Below, piece by piece: positions 24,605-35,938 of a DNA stretch of 64,000 nucleotides. Source of the stretch: Ciona savignyi (lineage: Eukaryota > Chordata > Ascidiacea > Phlebobranchia > Cionidae). The stretch covers positions 58,506 through 122,505 of the forward strand of contig CH001300.1 in assembly GCA_000149265.1 (NCBI GenBank), written 5' to 3'. Below the pieces are notes generated by a model that saw only the letters and a program-made list of their open reading frames with translations, searched no databases and had not been told where the DNA came from. Made by a program: the position numbers and the translations under genes. The stretch's first letter is position 1. Each line of letters starts with the position of its first letter.

Positions 24605-26007
24605 CAGGCATGGGCAACCCCTGGCACGCGTGCCCAACTTGGCACGCGAGCTCGTATTTCTGGCACGCTGGTTCAAGGAAATTAGATTCCTTTCTCTTAA
24701 AAATGATAACTTAAAAGTTGTTGTATTATTTGAGCTTTGGCCACGTGTATAAAATGTTTATTACCGTAAGTTGTGAGGATTTGATTATTTATTACCGTGT
24801 TATTGTTACTCAACAAACACCAAAGAGTACAACAATCCGCTTGAAAATTTCGCAACCTGCTGCCACAGACGAATCGGACGTGAGAGAAATTTGTACGTTT
24901 GTGCAGCCAACCAGATGTAGTTAATATTTTGTTACTTTTGTTAGCAATTTGAGATACAAAATGTTATAAGGCTAAACATGATGTACCATGTACCGGTAAG
25001 GTTATTCGGTATCGGTAAAGGTCATAAATGCATATTTCGGCAAGTAAAAAAAGACCGGTAAACTTATTTCACGTAAGCTCATCGTTACGTTTATCGAATT
25101 GCGTTAATGAGTGTAAAAATTCATCGTTGAACATACTTTTTCACCCGCCTAAGGTTTGCTCTATCAGTAATAGTACAGCGCTTGCTTATTTTGCAGTAAA
25201 AATAAAAATTCTGTAAAACAGCGGTTTTTAAACTGTGGTCCGTGGTCTTTTGGGGACTGCGAAGCACCTCCCAAAAAATTTAAACGACGCTTCTGAAAAA
25301 ATACGCAACTTTTCTTCCAATCAACTTAACAAATACAATTTGTCATGAAAGCTTACAGGCTACTACATAAGCATTTATGACATCACAGCTATTTGATGTC
25401 ACATTAGTGCAATTCAAAAGTACAAAACTCCTACTATAGTGGAAAATAGTAACTCCTATTATAGTAGGAGTAAACATTCCAAAAATGCCAAGGTCAGAGG
25501 CGTCTCGTTTTTTCTTAAGCCGTGCATCCGGGTTAATATGTTTTGTTTTAGAATTTCAACGTTGCTAAACTTTTCGTTTTACTTGCCTATTTTTCGAGGT
25601 GACCGTGAGTCATTTAATAAATTGCTAGGGGACCGTTGTTGCGTATTTTTTTTTTTAAGTTTGAGAACCGCTGCTGTAAAAAGTTATTTCGTTTTTTTGT
25701 CCCTATACCGAATGTTAGGACCATCAGCTAAGAAACTTCAAACTGATGTACGAGATGTATTTAAAGCTATTCAAACTGATATTTTCTTAGAAATAACTTG
25801 AACCTTTTGAGAAAGTTTATTGTGAATGTTTTGTTATATTGTGTTTTCACTATTTTGGTTAATTTAAATAAATCATTTTTTCAAACCAGGCACCTTTAAG
25901 AATAAAAAAGAAATAGTTTCACGAATTGTTAGTTGGCACGCGGAAGGATTTTTCCATTAATTTTAGCCGATTTTGGCACCCAGGCCGAGAAAGGTTGCCC
26001 ACCCCTG
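24605..26007. mobile_element. Non-autonomous hAT element, 1403 bp, with AGCTAGAC duplication
   Basis: The 8-bp AGCTAGAC flanks both sides (24597-24604 and 26008-26015). The left end is CAGGCATGGGCAACCCCTGG and the right end GGTTGCCCACCCCTG, an inverted pair of the CAGGGGTGGGCAACC class. TGGCACGCG-type blocks repeat just inside the left end. No transposase core is present. It lies within the ~320-bp repeat array and is itself interrupted by a second hAT. Confidence 0.92.
25219..25673. mobile_element. Nested hAT MITE, 455 bp, with CTGTAAAA duplication
   Basis: CTGTAAAA occurs at 25211-25218 and 25674-25681. The element starts CAGCGGTTTTTAAACTG and ends TTTGAGAACCGCTG. It contains a palindromic CTCCTACTATAG/CTATTATAGTAGGAG patch near 25420-25470. 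It is non-coding and younger than the hAT that holds it. Confidence 0.9.
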
Positions 26008-26311
26008 AGCTAGACCAACCATGCGGTCTAACAAATTACCGAGTTTCGTTGTGATTCCATTACCCCTTTTGGTAGATGTTGGGTCCACAAACCATACCTG
26101 TCAAGCGTTTGACGAAAAAAAGGACAAAAACAATATGTGTCCCATTTTTCCAAATGGGACCCATAATTCTCGGTATTTTTTTCGATCTCGAAAAAGACTG
26201 TCGGGACATGAATTGGGATCGATATATAACTAAAATAAATAATGTACAATAAACGACGTAAAAACACCATAAAATGAAATTTATGAGACGAACCAAACTA
26301 TGCGCAACTTA

Positions 26312-27182
26312 TATAAACGGAGGTCTATAATTCCCTGGTATAAAAATAAAACTAGACGCACTTATATCCACCCGCATCTATTAATTAACTAATCTTACCC
26401 AAATTTTGGAAATATGGCAGGAATGGGCCCGTTTTAATCTTGGTTTTTCCATGAATCAAATTAATAAAAAACTATACAATAATAGTCTACCTAACACCAT
26501 CTATCCCAATCCCCTTTATCAAGCGATTCGTCATAATTTTTATAAACTTAAACGATCTAACTACAACTGGAATAACGGGAAAACTAAAGGTATATATAAT
26601 GAATTAATTAAAGAAATCGCGACTCCAACTATATATAATAATTAAAAATGATAATGTAATTCATTCCCTGGTCAATTATAAATCTCACATCGAAAAGCAT
26701 CCGACCTTTCTTTACGAACACCGAAACGTGATTTCTCCTATAAATTAGCGCACAATATCCTTCCTCGTGGCGATTGGTACAAAAAACGAAATATGTCAAA
26801 TAACTACGGTAATAAAATTTTAATTCGGAGCTGTTAATTTTGTAAATGACAATTGGACACATATACTAACTTCCTGTCCCGTAATAAATAAAATAATCAA
26901 CGAAATATATAATTACGGAAACGAGATATCTATTAAAACTTATAACTTAAGGCAAATTCAAATCAAAAGGGGAATTTACTCATCATTAAGTTAATCTCCC
27001 TAGCCAAATACGAAATAATATTAGAAAAACGCAAATTAGACATTAATAATAAATTTATACGGAAAACCCTATGGATTGTCAAAACTAAATTTAAATTATT
27101 TATACGGCATTTACTTGGAAAATATGATATTAATTATTTAAATAAAAAACTATACTTAAAACCGCATTTTTCACCATATTGA
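26312..27182 (+). pseudogene. Tx1-clade LINE, C-terminal fragment
   Basis: WQEWARFNLGFSMNQINKKL matches the Tx1-type LINE at 45163-45741, which has HEWARFNIGHRMRNINRSL. Near the end, KFIRKTLWIVKTKFKLFI corresponds to EEFTRQTLWIIKNKFKNF of the same element, and both proteins end within about 35 residues of it. The middle is shifted and lacks the clear C-x-x-C zinc motif. It is a 5'-truncated, separate subfamily copy, distinct in sequence from the long element. Confidence 0.7.
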
Positions 27183-28050
27183 TATTGTAATATTATTTTT
27201 CTTATGTTGATATTATTACATCGTGTAATATTTGTGTTTTACCTTAATATTATGGGCTTAAAGTAGTAGACAAGGCATATAAAATATATACAATTAGAAA
27301 AGACTAACCTCAAATTTTAGTTAGTAGCAAGGTCTCCTGTTTGGAATAACCTCTTTTCAAGAATCGCCATACACTTCCGTCAAAGAACCGCACCTCATGA
27401 ACCACTTGAACCTGAAAATATTGCAAACTAAATCATCAATAATTTATATTCTGAGTCAACTATTGTGTGTATTCGTTCGATGTATTTCGCCATTTTCGGC
27501 CGGAGACCGGTTTATGTGCATTAGTCGCCCAATAAAAAAAAATTATTACAATTCGAGTGTAACATCAAAAACCAAAAGCGATTGCCGTTTCCAAGATTAG
27601 CAGTGCCAAAAATATATCAAATTCCGGGCGAGTAAGAATGGCTGGCAACTGTAGTTTGTAAAGAATAGAAAACGGTCGCGGTAACAGTTAATTTGTTTTT
27701 TTTTTATATGCGATAGTAAATTATTACATGCACATTGCACGGTGTGCGTTAAGCAAGTAATCACGCGAGTATTACTGGCGCGGATTTTTGGCCCTGATAA
27801 GGAACGTCATTACGGGGAGTGAATATTAATCGTTTAATGGGTGTGTTAATCACATGGTCTGGAACGGCGGGGGATCGGGAAATCAAATTGTAAATTTTTA
27901 CGGGACAAGTGTTATCTAAATAGGATAGGTCAATTTGGTACTGAACTTGCCCTACAGGACAAGTGCTTTGTACCTGTAGCTGTATGTATATGTAATTGTC
28001 ATTTATTTATTTTCCTGTAAAAAATATGTACTTGGGGTAAAAATAAACAA
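27183..28050. other. Stretch without a supported gene
   Basis: Probable LINE 3' flank followed by unassigned sequence. I see no repeat border or RNA gene. Confidence 0.3.
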
Positions 28051-28059
28051 TATCTACCT

Positions 28060-28259
28060 GTTTTATACATAACTCTGGTTACTGTATATGTTTTCCACTC
28101 AGCGTCAGCATTAAAGCAATTTCTTACATATTTAGCTATCTTTAAACTATTGACAAAAGGCGGCCAATAGCAAAGTTGTTCATTGCTAATCAGCCAATTG
28201 ATTGGAATCACTTCCACCATGGGACAATCTTCCCCAGGAAATTCCACTACAGCATACAT
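28060..28259 (-). pseudogene. First exon of a second DUF4806-type gene
   Basis: The frame MYAVVEFPGEDCPMVEVIP, then W, then LCYWPPF and KYVRNCFNADAEWKTYTVT has the pattern of the N-terminus of animal DUF4806 proteins, where an (A/I)VEF segment is followed by VxVxPxxW, a WPP and a W-x-x-Y. A GTAGAT donor at 28059 ends it. No further exons follow recognisably. It lies behind a tnp2 C-terminal relic on the same strand, repeating the order seen at 17.8-21.0 kb. Confidence 0.55.
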
Positions 28260-28506
28260 ATTCTAGTAGTGACAGAATTTTTTTCTATATCAAATTCAAT
28301 ATCTGTAAAAATGCACTATTTTATTGTAAATATAATGAATGTGAAAGAAATATAAATACAGATTTTGTAAAAAGTTGTTAAAAAAAAGATTAACTAACAT
28401 TTTATAACACCAAATAACTGAATATAAAAGAAGTCAAAGAAAATTTAATATGTGTTAGTAAGTGTATAAATTATAAATATATTTTTATTTCTGTGTCAAA
28501 AAATAT

Positions 28507-28755
28507 TTAGTTTTGTGGCAAAGCAACAAAGCCATGTTTATATGGGAGTAATACATACTTACAATCAATATCATGTAATGGAGAAACCGTTAAATTTCCA
28601 CACGGACCACTTACAAAATATTCACCCAAGGTAGAAGAAATTACTGGATAAGAATAAAAGTTGGAACAGCGACTAAATTTTTCACAAACCAAAGATATAA
28701 CTGAGGAAGATTCTTTTGATACTAGAATATTACGAATCAATACAATAGAAGATTT
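28507..28755 (-). pseudogene. C-terminal fragment of a second CACTA/tnp2 transposase
   Basis: The frame reads CNCFKTKSSIVLIRNILVSK, then FYSYPVISSTLGEYFVSG and DIDCKYVLLPY before a stop. This resembles the tail of animal tnp2-like transposases, which carry a V-x-x-G-x-V-x-x-x-N-I-L segment and later SSxLGIY and IxxKC. The copy at 19080-19165 starts the same block (CNVVHYKKGVVIIVKN). Upstream of 28755 the similarity stops and a plus-strand coding relic begins, so this is a junction. Confidence 0.5.
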
Positions 28756-28759
28756 AGTT

Positions 28760-29358
28760 TTAAAGCAGTTGCAGGTAGTCGAACGATGCCAAAAGCGTGG
28801 TTGGATGTACATTGGTACGACAATTTTCTAAACATAAAACACTTTGACCAAGGATGGATCCAGGAACATGTACCCTATAACAAGCAGGATTACTACATTG
28901 ATCAAGGAGAGGTATTATATACCAGCTGGGAGATGACCCTATAGATATACCATTAGAATTCATGTCGAATAGAACAATGAACATAGCTTCTCACGAGCCA
29001 GTTGCTCCTACTACCGGATTGGCTGTTACAGAAACACAGCCATGGGAAATACCCCTTGGATGCTGACAGCTTCGCCGACTCTGCCTCTCACTAAAGTCAT
29101 GGTGACGCAATTATCTTGCTATAACCAATCAGTGCAGAAAAAGCTCCAAGCATTGTACTACAACCAAACTACCTCAGGATATGTGGATAATAAAACGGTC
29201 AATTACTTACAGAGTTTCATCACCAGATTGAGTTTATTAGTCTTGAATTTCGTGGAAATAAAGCATATTAAATTTGTTATTGTGTTCATTATTTAACCAT
29301 TTTGTTTGTTGTTTTTCAGATATTTCTGATATACCACCGATAAATTTAGATTTTTATT
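28760..29358 (+). pseudogene. Unidentified gene, exon relics, interrupted by a piggyBac-like element
   Basis: Three overlapping plus frames look coding in sequence: about 28760-28935 (rich in W and Y), about 28925-29048, and 29042-29250, separated by small frameshifts. After a probable intron an acceptor TTTTTCAG (29312-29319) opens an exon encoding PPINLDFYFN. The same acceptor and exon start (PPVNLDFYYN) occur on the minus strand at 58153. The exon here is cut by TTAA at 29359-29362, where a piggyBac-like element enters. I do not recognise the product. The 58-kb copy shows what follows in the gene. Confidence 0.45.
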
Positions 29359-29362
29359 TTAA

Positions 29363-30430
29363 CTCTTTCCGTCCCAACTCGCCATATATCGCGAGTTGGT
29401 GGGAAAACATGGTATCCCGCCTGTACATAAATGGGTGCAAATCTAAAAAAACGATTTCTCCGCAATGCGTAATGGTAGAGACCTCAGCTATGGCTCATTC
29501 GATCAAGGAAATTCTATATTTTATTCTCTGTAATTTTCGTGGAGAAATATTAAAAATGCGAGGAGTGATAGCCTTTCTTTTTCAAGGCTTCGCCTCTTAT
29601 TTCTATCGATTTTACACGAATTTACAAGTGACTAACTCAGCCAATAGGAGTCGCGTTAACTTGCGGAGAAGCTCTTTTTGTCAAGCAAGTCTTTCTTTAC
29701 ATTCTCTGTGAATTCCGTGCCGTTGAGAAAAAAAGGAGAGCGTTGGTGACGTTTTCGCTACAGGCGTTTATGCTTCGTGTTCACCAAAGCATGAATCCAG
29801 CTGGGCCTGCTGAGCGCACGATAAAGAAAAAGGCGGCGAGACTAGCTAGTTCGGTGTGCCCTGCTTTCAAGAATATTGGATATAGTATTTGTGTTTGTTT
29901 GCTTTTTTTGTATGCCCTTTTTACACTTCCTTCACTGTTCTTCTTATTTATACTTTTTACTATTTTAGTTCTACAAAACTAAAAACTTCAATGCGTTTTG
30001 GTTCAATTTTTCATAATATAGTTAGAATAAAGGAAAATTTCAATTAGAAATAGTAAAAAAACTACTGAAGATACAAATACAGTTCAAATTTTCCTGAGTA
30101 CAAAAACTATTAGACAATCTACATTCCAATTTTCATATTAGTGAGTATTTCGTTTGTCAGTGCACCTCAAAATTTTCAAAGTCGAGCAGAATTTTCTTTA
30201 CATAAAAAGTGGTGTTCACTAAAGTTTACATAATATATTCTTTATTGGAGGTAGATTCTAGGTGTGCGGTTTGTTTAAAAGAGGGATAAATTATCTTTCC
30301 AACCATACTAAATATTAAATCATAGCATAAATTTGAGAAAAACTGTGCTAATTTGAAAATGACCAAAAATTGTAAAAAACACTGCGGGACAGCATGTTTA
30401 AATTAATGCATTTGGCCGGGAGTGAAAGAG
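29363..30430 (+). mobile_element. piggyBac-like MITE, 1068 bp, TTAA duplication
   Basis: TTAA flanks both ends (29359-29362 and 30431-30434). The left end is CTCTTTCCGTCCCAACTCGC and the right end GGCCGGGAGTGAAAGAG, so the outer 13 bases form an imperfect inverted repeat. It is an internally deleted relative of 21917-23509. Frames inside are not transposase-like. TTAA target choice fits piggyBac, though Kolobok elements share it. Confidence 0.8.
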
Positions 30431-30434
30431 TTAA

Positions 30435-31198
30435 AACCACTTTAAATAAATTTTTGATTTAAATGTTTTTAGTGAGACATTAACTTAAATCCGAATAATT
30501 TTTTTTGAGTCATTTTTAACCTCTGTCCATCCAAATCCGACTCATTTTTTTATTTAAATGTTCTTCTGGATTTCTATTGAGGCCAGTTCAACCAAATGTG
30601 AATTTAATTACAGTTTACAGAAACACGTTGAAAGTCCATATTTGGGCTGCTTATTATAATAAGCTTACTCCAAACGAAATTCATTTACAAGTGATAGGCA
30701 CTATCTATATATATAATTGAACCTAGCTGCTAAACAATAAAATGATTATTCATGTGGCAAATTACCATAAATTTGCAGCCCCAATGGTTAATAAAGAAGT
30801 GACAGAAAAAGAGAAATGGAAAAACACAACGAACAACTCAGCAAATGTTATTAGAATTACTCTATTGTGATTTTTTCTCCAGCTCTGCAAATAGCATACA
30901 GACCGAACAGTAGTAAGGTTTGGTGTCAAGCAGCAATGCCTCCCAAAAGTTGAAAAATGTAGTTAAGCCAAAACGCCTGTAAAAGGCGACAAGAAAATCG
31001 TTTCCAACTGGTACTGTGTTATCCAGGATAAGATAAAAAAGTGATCCGGCCTTTGTTCGTTGCCCAGAACAAGCAGAAAAGGTTGGACCAGCAGACCTTC
31101 TGGCTTCTTCCTAGCAAAGTCCAAAACATCACAGCCAGCCTTGGGGGAATAAAAACAGTGAGTACAATCCAGCTAGATTGCCTTGAGATTAGCAGCAG
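30435..31198. other. Stretch without a supported gene
   Basis: AT-rich sequence. A 180-codon plus frame starting at 31041 overlaps the better-supported minus gene that follows and looks like its shadow. Confidence 0.3.
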
Positions 31199-32276
31199 TC
31201 ATATCAGGCAGGTTCGAGGTTCGTTACCTGTCCACCATTCTGACACAGTATGCACCCTGATGACTGCTGCTATTATGCCATTAATCCTATCAGTATATCC
31301 TACAGTACTAGCATGTGTATTTATTAAAAAGGAAGAAACTAACTCCTTTAAAGTCACTATGGCACAAGTTCTATTGGTACTTATTTTGGTGTTCATCGGT
31401 CGCATCAATTTTTGTAAAATCAAAATTGCTTTAAAGTTCTCTGAAAATAAAATCAATGTTATTAACTTATTATTATATATTATAAAGTCACTCATTGAAG
31501 TAAAAAATATTGTTCCTACAGAACTAAAATTTCGTAAAACAAATTTACCATCATCACATTTTATTCCTGTTGAAGAAGAATGATCTAGTTTTAAAATTGT
31601 TGGTACCAGTGGAACAAAGCTTTCCATGCTTTTGCATCTGGGATACATTCCTTTAAACTCGATTTCAATCTGTTAATACAATTTAAATTAAATGGTGGGC
31701 TTTGTGCCTAAAATACTAATTAATCAAAGAACCAAATAATAATTAAGCATTAATTTACATATATCTTACACACAACAAACTGTAAATGGCAATCTTTAAC
31801 TGCTTACCAATAAACCAAGTCCATCTTTAAACCTTGGATAATGGTTTAATAACACAGTTATTGATGGATGATCTGTATTGACTTCTTGCCGTCTGTAATC
31901 AAATGTCTCTCCCATTGCTTTAATTATTACTTCTTTGTTGTTAGCATTAGTAAGAACAGTTTGTTGTAACCATTTCACCCAAAAAATAATCTATTGTTTA
32001 TTTAAAAAAAAAACAAAATATACAAATGCAACCTTTTCCTTTATTGGTTCCATTTCCACGGATTCCCGGATATCAACCGTGTCATCTGTATCATCACTGC
32101 TAGACTTTTCTTCGGCACATTTTCGTTTGCCCAACCTATTCCTCGATTGGCAATTTTTTATTGTTCGTAGTCTCTGTAGAGTCTGCCAGTCTGGTAAAGA
32201 GTCCAGAATTCTAATTCTATTTTGCAGCCTCTCGCTTCTTAATCTTATTGCTTTTTCCAAACTCCTGGCTGGAAGC
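31199..32276 (-). CDS. Unidentified three-exon gene, possibly partial
   Basis: Three exons join with consensus sites: 32276-32033 (acceptor TTACAG, donor GTTGCA), 31990-31808 (acceptor ending AATAG, donor GTAAGC) and 31670-31199 (acceptor TTAACAG, stop at 31199). The first encodes LEKAIRLRSERLQNRIRIL and an acidic SSSDDTDD patch. The second has GETFDYRRQEV and LLNHYPRFKDG. The third begins IEIEFKGMYP and later has a hydrophobic stretch. The T-F-x-x-RR then YP-x-(L/F) then E-F order recalls uncharacterised, SAMD3-like proteins abundant in fish and cnidarians, but I cannot assign it firmly. The start is probably upstream. All three exons read through, which is unusual in this window. Confidence 0.45.
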
Positions 32277-33557
32277 CTGTAAGTCTTATTGTAACTCAGC
32301 CAACACAGATTGGTTTTCTTTCTATTATGCGATTAACAGTGAACAGTTACAAGTTAAGAACATGATTTCCAGGGTGTTTTCTCTACCATTAATTTTGCCC
32401 TTATTTAAAGTATATTAGTTAATTAGTCATCATATACAGTATAAATCGAAATCAAATTAACACACACAATTAAGGATTACTTCAGATTCTAAATATCAAA
32501 TCAAAACTGACCGCATGTAAAAATAAAACTATCACACCGACTCGTGTGAAACATAGAAATTCAATGGTTAATATCCGTAACAGTCTCTGTTCTCTAAATA
32601 CCCGTAGCGGCACCACAATCGTAAAAATGCCTAATAGTCAAAAATAGGCTATATAAATTAGGAGTTAAATACAATGTAAAAATACTTACATATATATATC
32701 CCTTGGATCCAGGAAAGTTAGACTTTAAATTGGGGAAACAGTTAAAAAACTATATTTGTTGTTGTTCATTATCACAGCTGGTGCATTTAATCAACAACAA
32801 TGATACTTCTATTAATATTTCAGAGCAAATTTTGATAAACTTTTTCCGATTACTATGGTTAAAATACAGATCTCTATTCATCTGATTCAAAATATCTTCG
32901 CCACCTTCAATTGCACAAAAATTCTTTCTTTGAGGTTGCTGAACTAAAATGATAATCAGCATTGGACAGTACAAGTACAAATTTAGATCGGGTCAGCTAA
33001 CCGAGATCCTGAGCGGGTTTTTTTTTGCATACCACAATAAATGTTATGCGAAATAGCTTGACCGCTGATTTGCCTCGGATTTTTCTGCATCCTACCCTTC
33101 CGAAGTAAGTAATGCTGCAACGTATTGATTGTGCTTTAGCAATATTTCTCATGAAAGGCCATGTGAGAATTGAAATAAAACCACAAACGAGTAAAACTGA
33201 ACGAAAATTTGTATTGAACGAAATAAAAGGTTCCTCTTAATCAGTGAAACGGACAAATTCATGTGTCCTGTGATAAAACATCTATCATTTTCTTTGATAT
33301 CCTGAGACATTCTCGGTGATACCACTTTGGGCACACAGCCAATCTAGACTTTAAAAACCAGCTTACCCATTCCATAGGTCTGTAAATTTTATTTTTTTTC
33401 CGCAGCAGCTACAAAAGCTTTGTATTGGATCTAAATAAAAATATTAATGAATTAAAGAGTCCAAGCAAAAAAACCTAGAATGTGTGTAAAGAAAGCAGTT
33501 CTTGAAAAATAATGTTTATACCCGATGCACGCGAAATTGTATTTGCCAGTTGGGTGC
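32277..33557. other. Stretch without a firmly supported gene
   Basis: A minus frame at 32750-32980 follows a plausible acceptor (TTTTAG) and could be an upstream exon of the gene before it. Nothing else is recognisable before the CTATAAAT hAT target duplication at 33558. Confidence 0.25.
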
Positions 33558-33711
33558 CTATAAATCAGGGGGGTGCAACTGTTTCGCACAATGGGCCACA
33601 ACATACAAGTTTAGTGATACCGGGGGCCAGACCATCAAACAACTCAGAAATTTTGATGAACATTGTATTAAATAAAAGAGCACGTATAATTAGGTAGGTG
33701 ATTAATGAGAT

Positions 33712-33747
33712 GTCTGATATCTTCTCGATTCGGAAATCTTTCCAATG
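33712..33747 (-). pseudogene. Last codons of the Charlie-type transposase, left of the insertion
   Basis: Reading minus strand across the left CCAATG duplication gives the codons for IGKISESRRYQTSH and a stop at 33712. The right-hand part ends ...SSVKADIG exactly at the other duplication copy, so this is the severed C-terminus. Confidence 0.8.
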
Positions 33748-34917
33748 GGTCATTCCATTATAATTGAGCAAAAAAAAAGTTGAAAAGTACATCGTACCTC
33801 TCAAATTTTGTTAAGATTTTCAGACAATGTACCTACACCTAGAAAAATGATTAGGACAAAATTTGAGGTCGCAACTCCTAGCGGTTCAAAAGTTACGGCA
33901 GGATGAAAAACCGGCCACACGAGGGCTTATTGTTGGTGAGCACGCCTACTTAAAGTAAACTATGTGGAAAGCTGAAAATTTGTATTAAGGTATTTAAAGG
34001 TATGAGGAAGCTAAATTTCACATCCAATTTATCTTTAGGGCATTATAAAATAGTTAAAATCAGGTTTTAAAATTATTTCGACCACCCCCGACGCTAGAGG
34101 GGGTAGCTCCTGTATGCAAGAACGTTTTGAGATGCAACTTTTTTTAAAAGTTAGAAGAAGCTTAAATGTTCAATCAGTTCAAAAATTAGCTTTGCCAACT
34201 TTGAAATGCGTTTTTGAGACCAAATTTCCCAAGTGCACATTTTTCGCCCCCCCCCAAAAATGTGTTTTGATAAATAAATTATGGTTTTGTACAGTCTAAA
34301 GTATCAGAGCAGCCTAATACCCTTTTATTTACTTCCTATATGTACAAAACTTGAAATTTTAATTTTAAAACAACTTGTTGGGACCACACTGTTTCCCAAT
34401 TTATTCAATTTCTATACAAAACTGAGGCAAACCTGATGAACATTTTACAGAAAGTATTTAATTTTGTAAACATCACACACAACACCGGACTGTTTTTAAC
34501 TATCACAAAAAGTAAATTATGTGTGACAATGTTGGTACAATTTAACACTACATATACCAGTACTAAAAGCAATGGTACAGTCATCATGGTTTAAAGCTGT
34601 TTTATGTAGATTCCGATTTTAAAACTTTTCTGCAATGATTTGTATTTCTTCTTCAGAAACTTTATAGTTTCTGCCAGTTGTAGTTGATGGTGGTGTTATA
34701 ATGCTAAGAATTTGTTGTTTGGGTACCCAGCAAATGTCATCCTTTTTGTTAGAAGGTCCATGTGGATACAAAACATAATGTTAACATCTTCATTGCCTTT
34801 GTCCAACTCTTGTACAAGACCAATCCACCAGCAGTTGTCATAGCGGCATGCCATATAATCCATCACTTTGACTTCTGGAACAGCTTCATTGTCAAAAAAT
34901 GAGTAGGTTCCAGTTAA
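33748..34917 (+). repeat. Left arm of the 1.2-kb inverted repeat
   Basis: Matches 35939-37134 in reverse complement nearly end to end. It has lost about 29 bases near 33953, and its embedded transposase tail is frameshifted relative to the right arm. Confidence 0.9.
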
Positions 34918-35905
34918 TTCTTTATCTTCACTAACTTGTTTGTAACCCACACGGTTAAGAGCCATTGGAACAAAATAGTGAAAACTTCTTGTGCGTTTGA
35001 TTGTTTGCCACATAGCATAGCGCTGGTCTAGAAGTGTTCTTGTCTGTACTAACGAGTGTTTGGGGATAAAATTGAACGTTATTCCTTTGATATTTTCGTT
35101 ATAGTACTTAAAAACTGCAGCAGCGGTAAGAATTGGCGTACTGCCAGTTTTTACTTGCAGGCTTGCACGGGTTAACAGCCGCTTAACAGTTCCTCCAATA
35201 CCGTCACATGGAGATTTTCCATGCGAAGTAGCAAAAAAGACCAATCAGCATTAACTTTAAAATCGGAAGAGTAGAAACAAAGATTTAAAATGTTGTTGGA
35301 GTTTTTGTATTGTCCTGCACATCCATCAGAGAAGTACTCAATTTTCTGGATATTTGTGTATTTGATTTGGATCAGGGAGACCAGTTGCTTTTGCAGCTCA
35401 TACACAAAACCAGTATCATGATTAAGGTCGTCTGATATAAAACAAAATGAGTGAGAGTGGAGATGTTCACCCTCTTTGTAATATACAACAGCAGGGTGGA
35501 TTGTACATTCGCTGGTGTTCCAATGAAAACTTTGAATTTCATCCTGTACTGTGAATTTATAATTTTCTGTAAAATCAGTAAGGACAATTAAATGGTTTTC
35601 AGGTAAATTTTCTTTTCTTTGTTTTAAATACTTTCCCTGGCACTTAGCAATGTAAAAGTGCACTGTCAACCCGTCAATAGAATTGGCGAAAAGATTTATA
35701 AAATCATGAACGTTAGCAGAATGGTCCACTAGTATCTTTTGAGTTCCACTGTTGGTAAGTAATCAGGTCCTCTCCTTCGTAATCGTTGTACAATTCATAA
35801 AGATGTTGACGTAAAACTGCAAAGTCCGGGCAGTTTGGACACTGATGGATCATGCACATTCTTGATTCCACAGTGCACACAATCATGGCCATGTACTCCT
35901 TGTAA
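34696..35905 (-). pseudogene. Truncated DDE-like transposase of the double-ended element
   Basis: Reading minus, MIHQCPNCPDFAVLRQHLY is followed by ITYQQWNSKD, then LTDFTENYKFTVQDEIQSFH, then IEYFSDGCAGQYKNS and FFATSHGKSPCDGIGGTVKR. The series TDFxENY, YFSDGxAxQYKN and SHGKxPCDGxGGTxKR is shared by a widespread, poorly described group of arthropod and cnidarian transposon proteins. The three conserved acidic positions are plausible DDE residues (inference). Frame changes occur near 35735, 35225 and 34790. The family's N-terminal few hundred residues are absent, replaced by the inverted arm. Confidence 0.6.
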
Positions 35906-35938
35906 GATTTGTCATCAATGCATGCAGTGCATGCACTG

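Noticed and set aside
25439-25801. 120-codon plus frame
   Set aside because: It crosses the border of the nested hAT MITE, so it cannot be an ancestral gene.
29274-29711. 145-codon plus frame
   Set aside because: Only the first part belongs to a gene exon; the rest is piggyBac-like element sequence read by chance.
31041-31583. 180-codon plus-strand frame
   Set aside because: It overlaps the minus-strand exon with consensus splice sites and has no recognisable motif.
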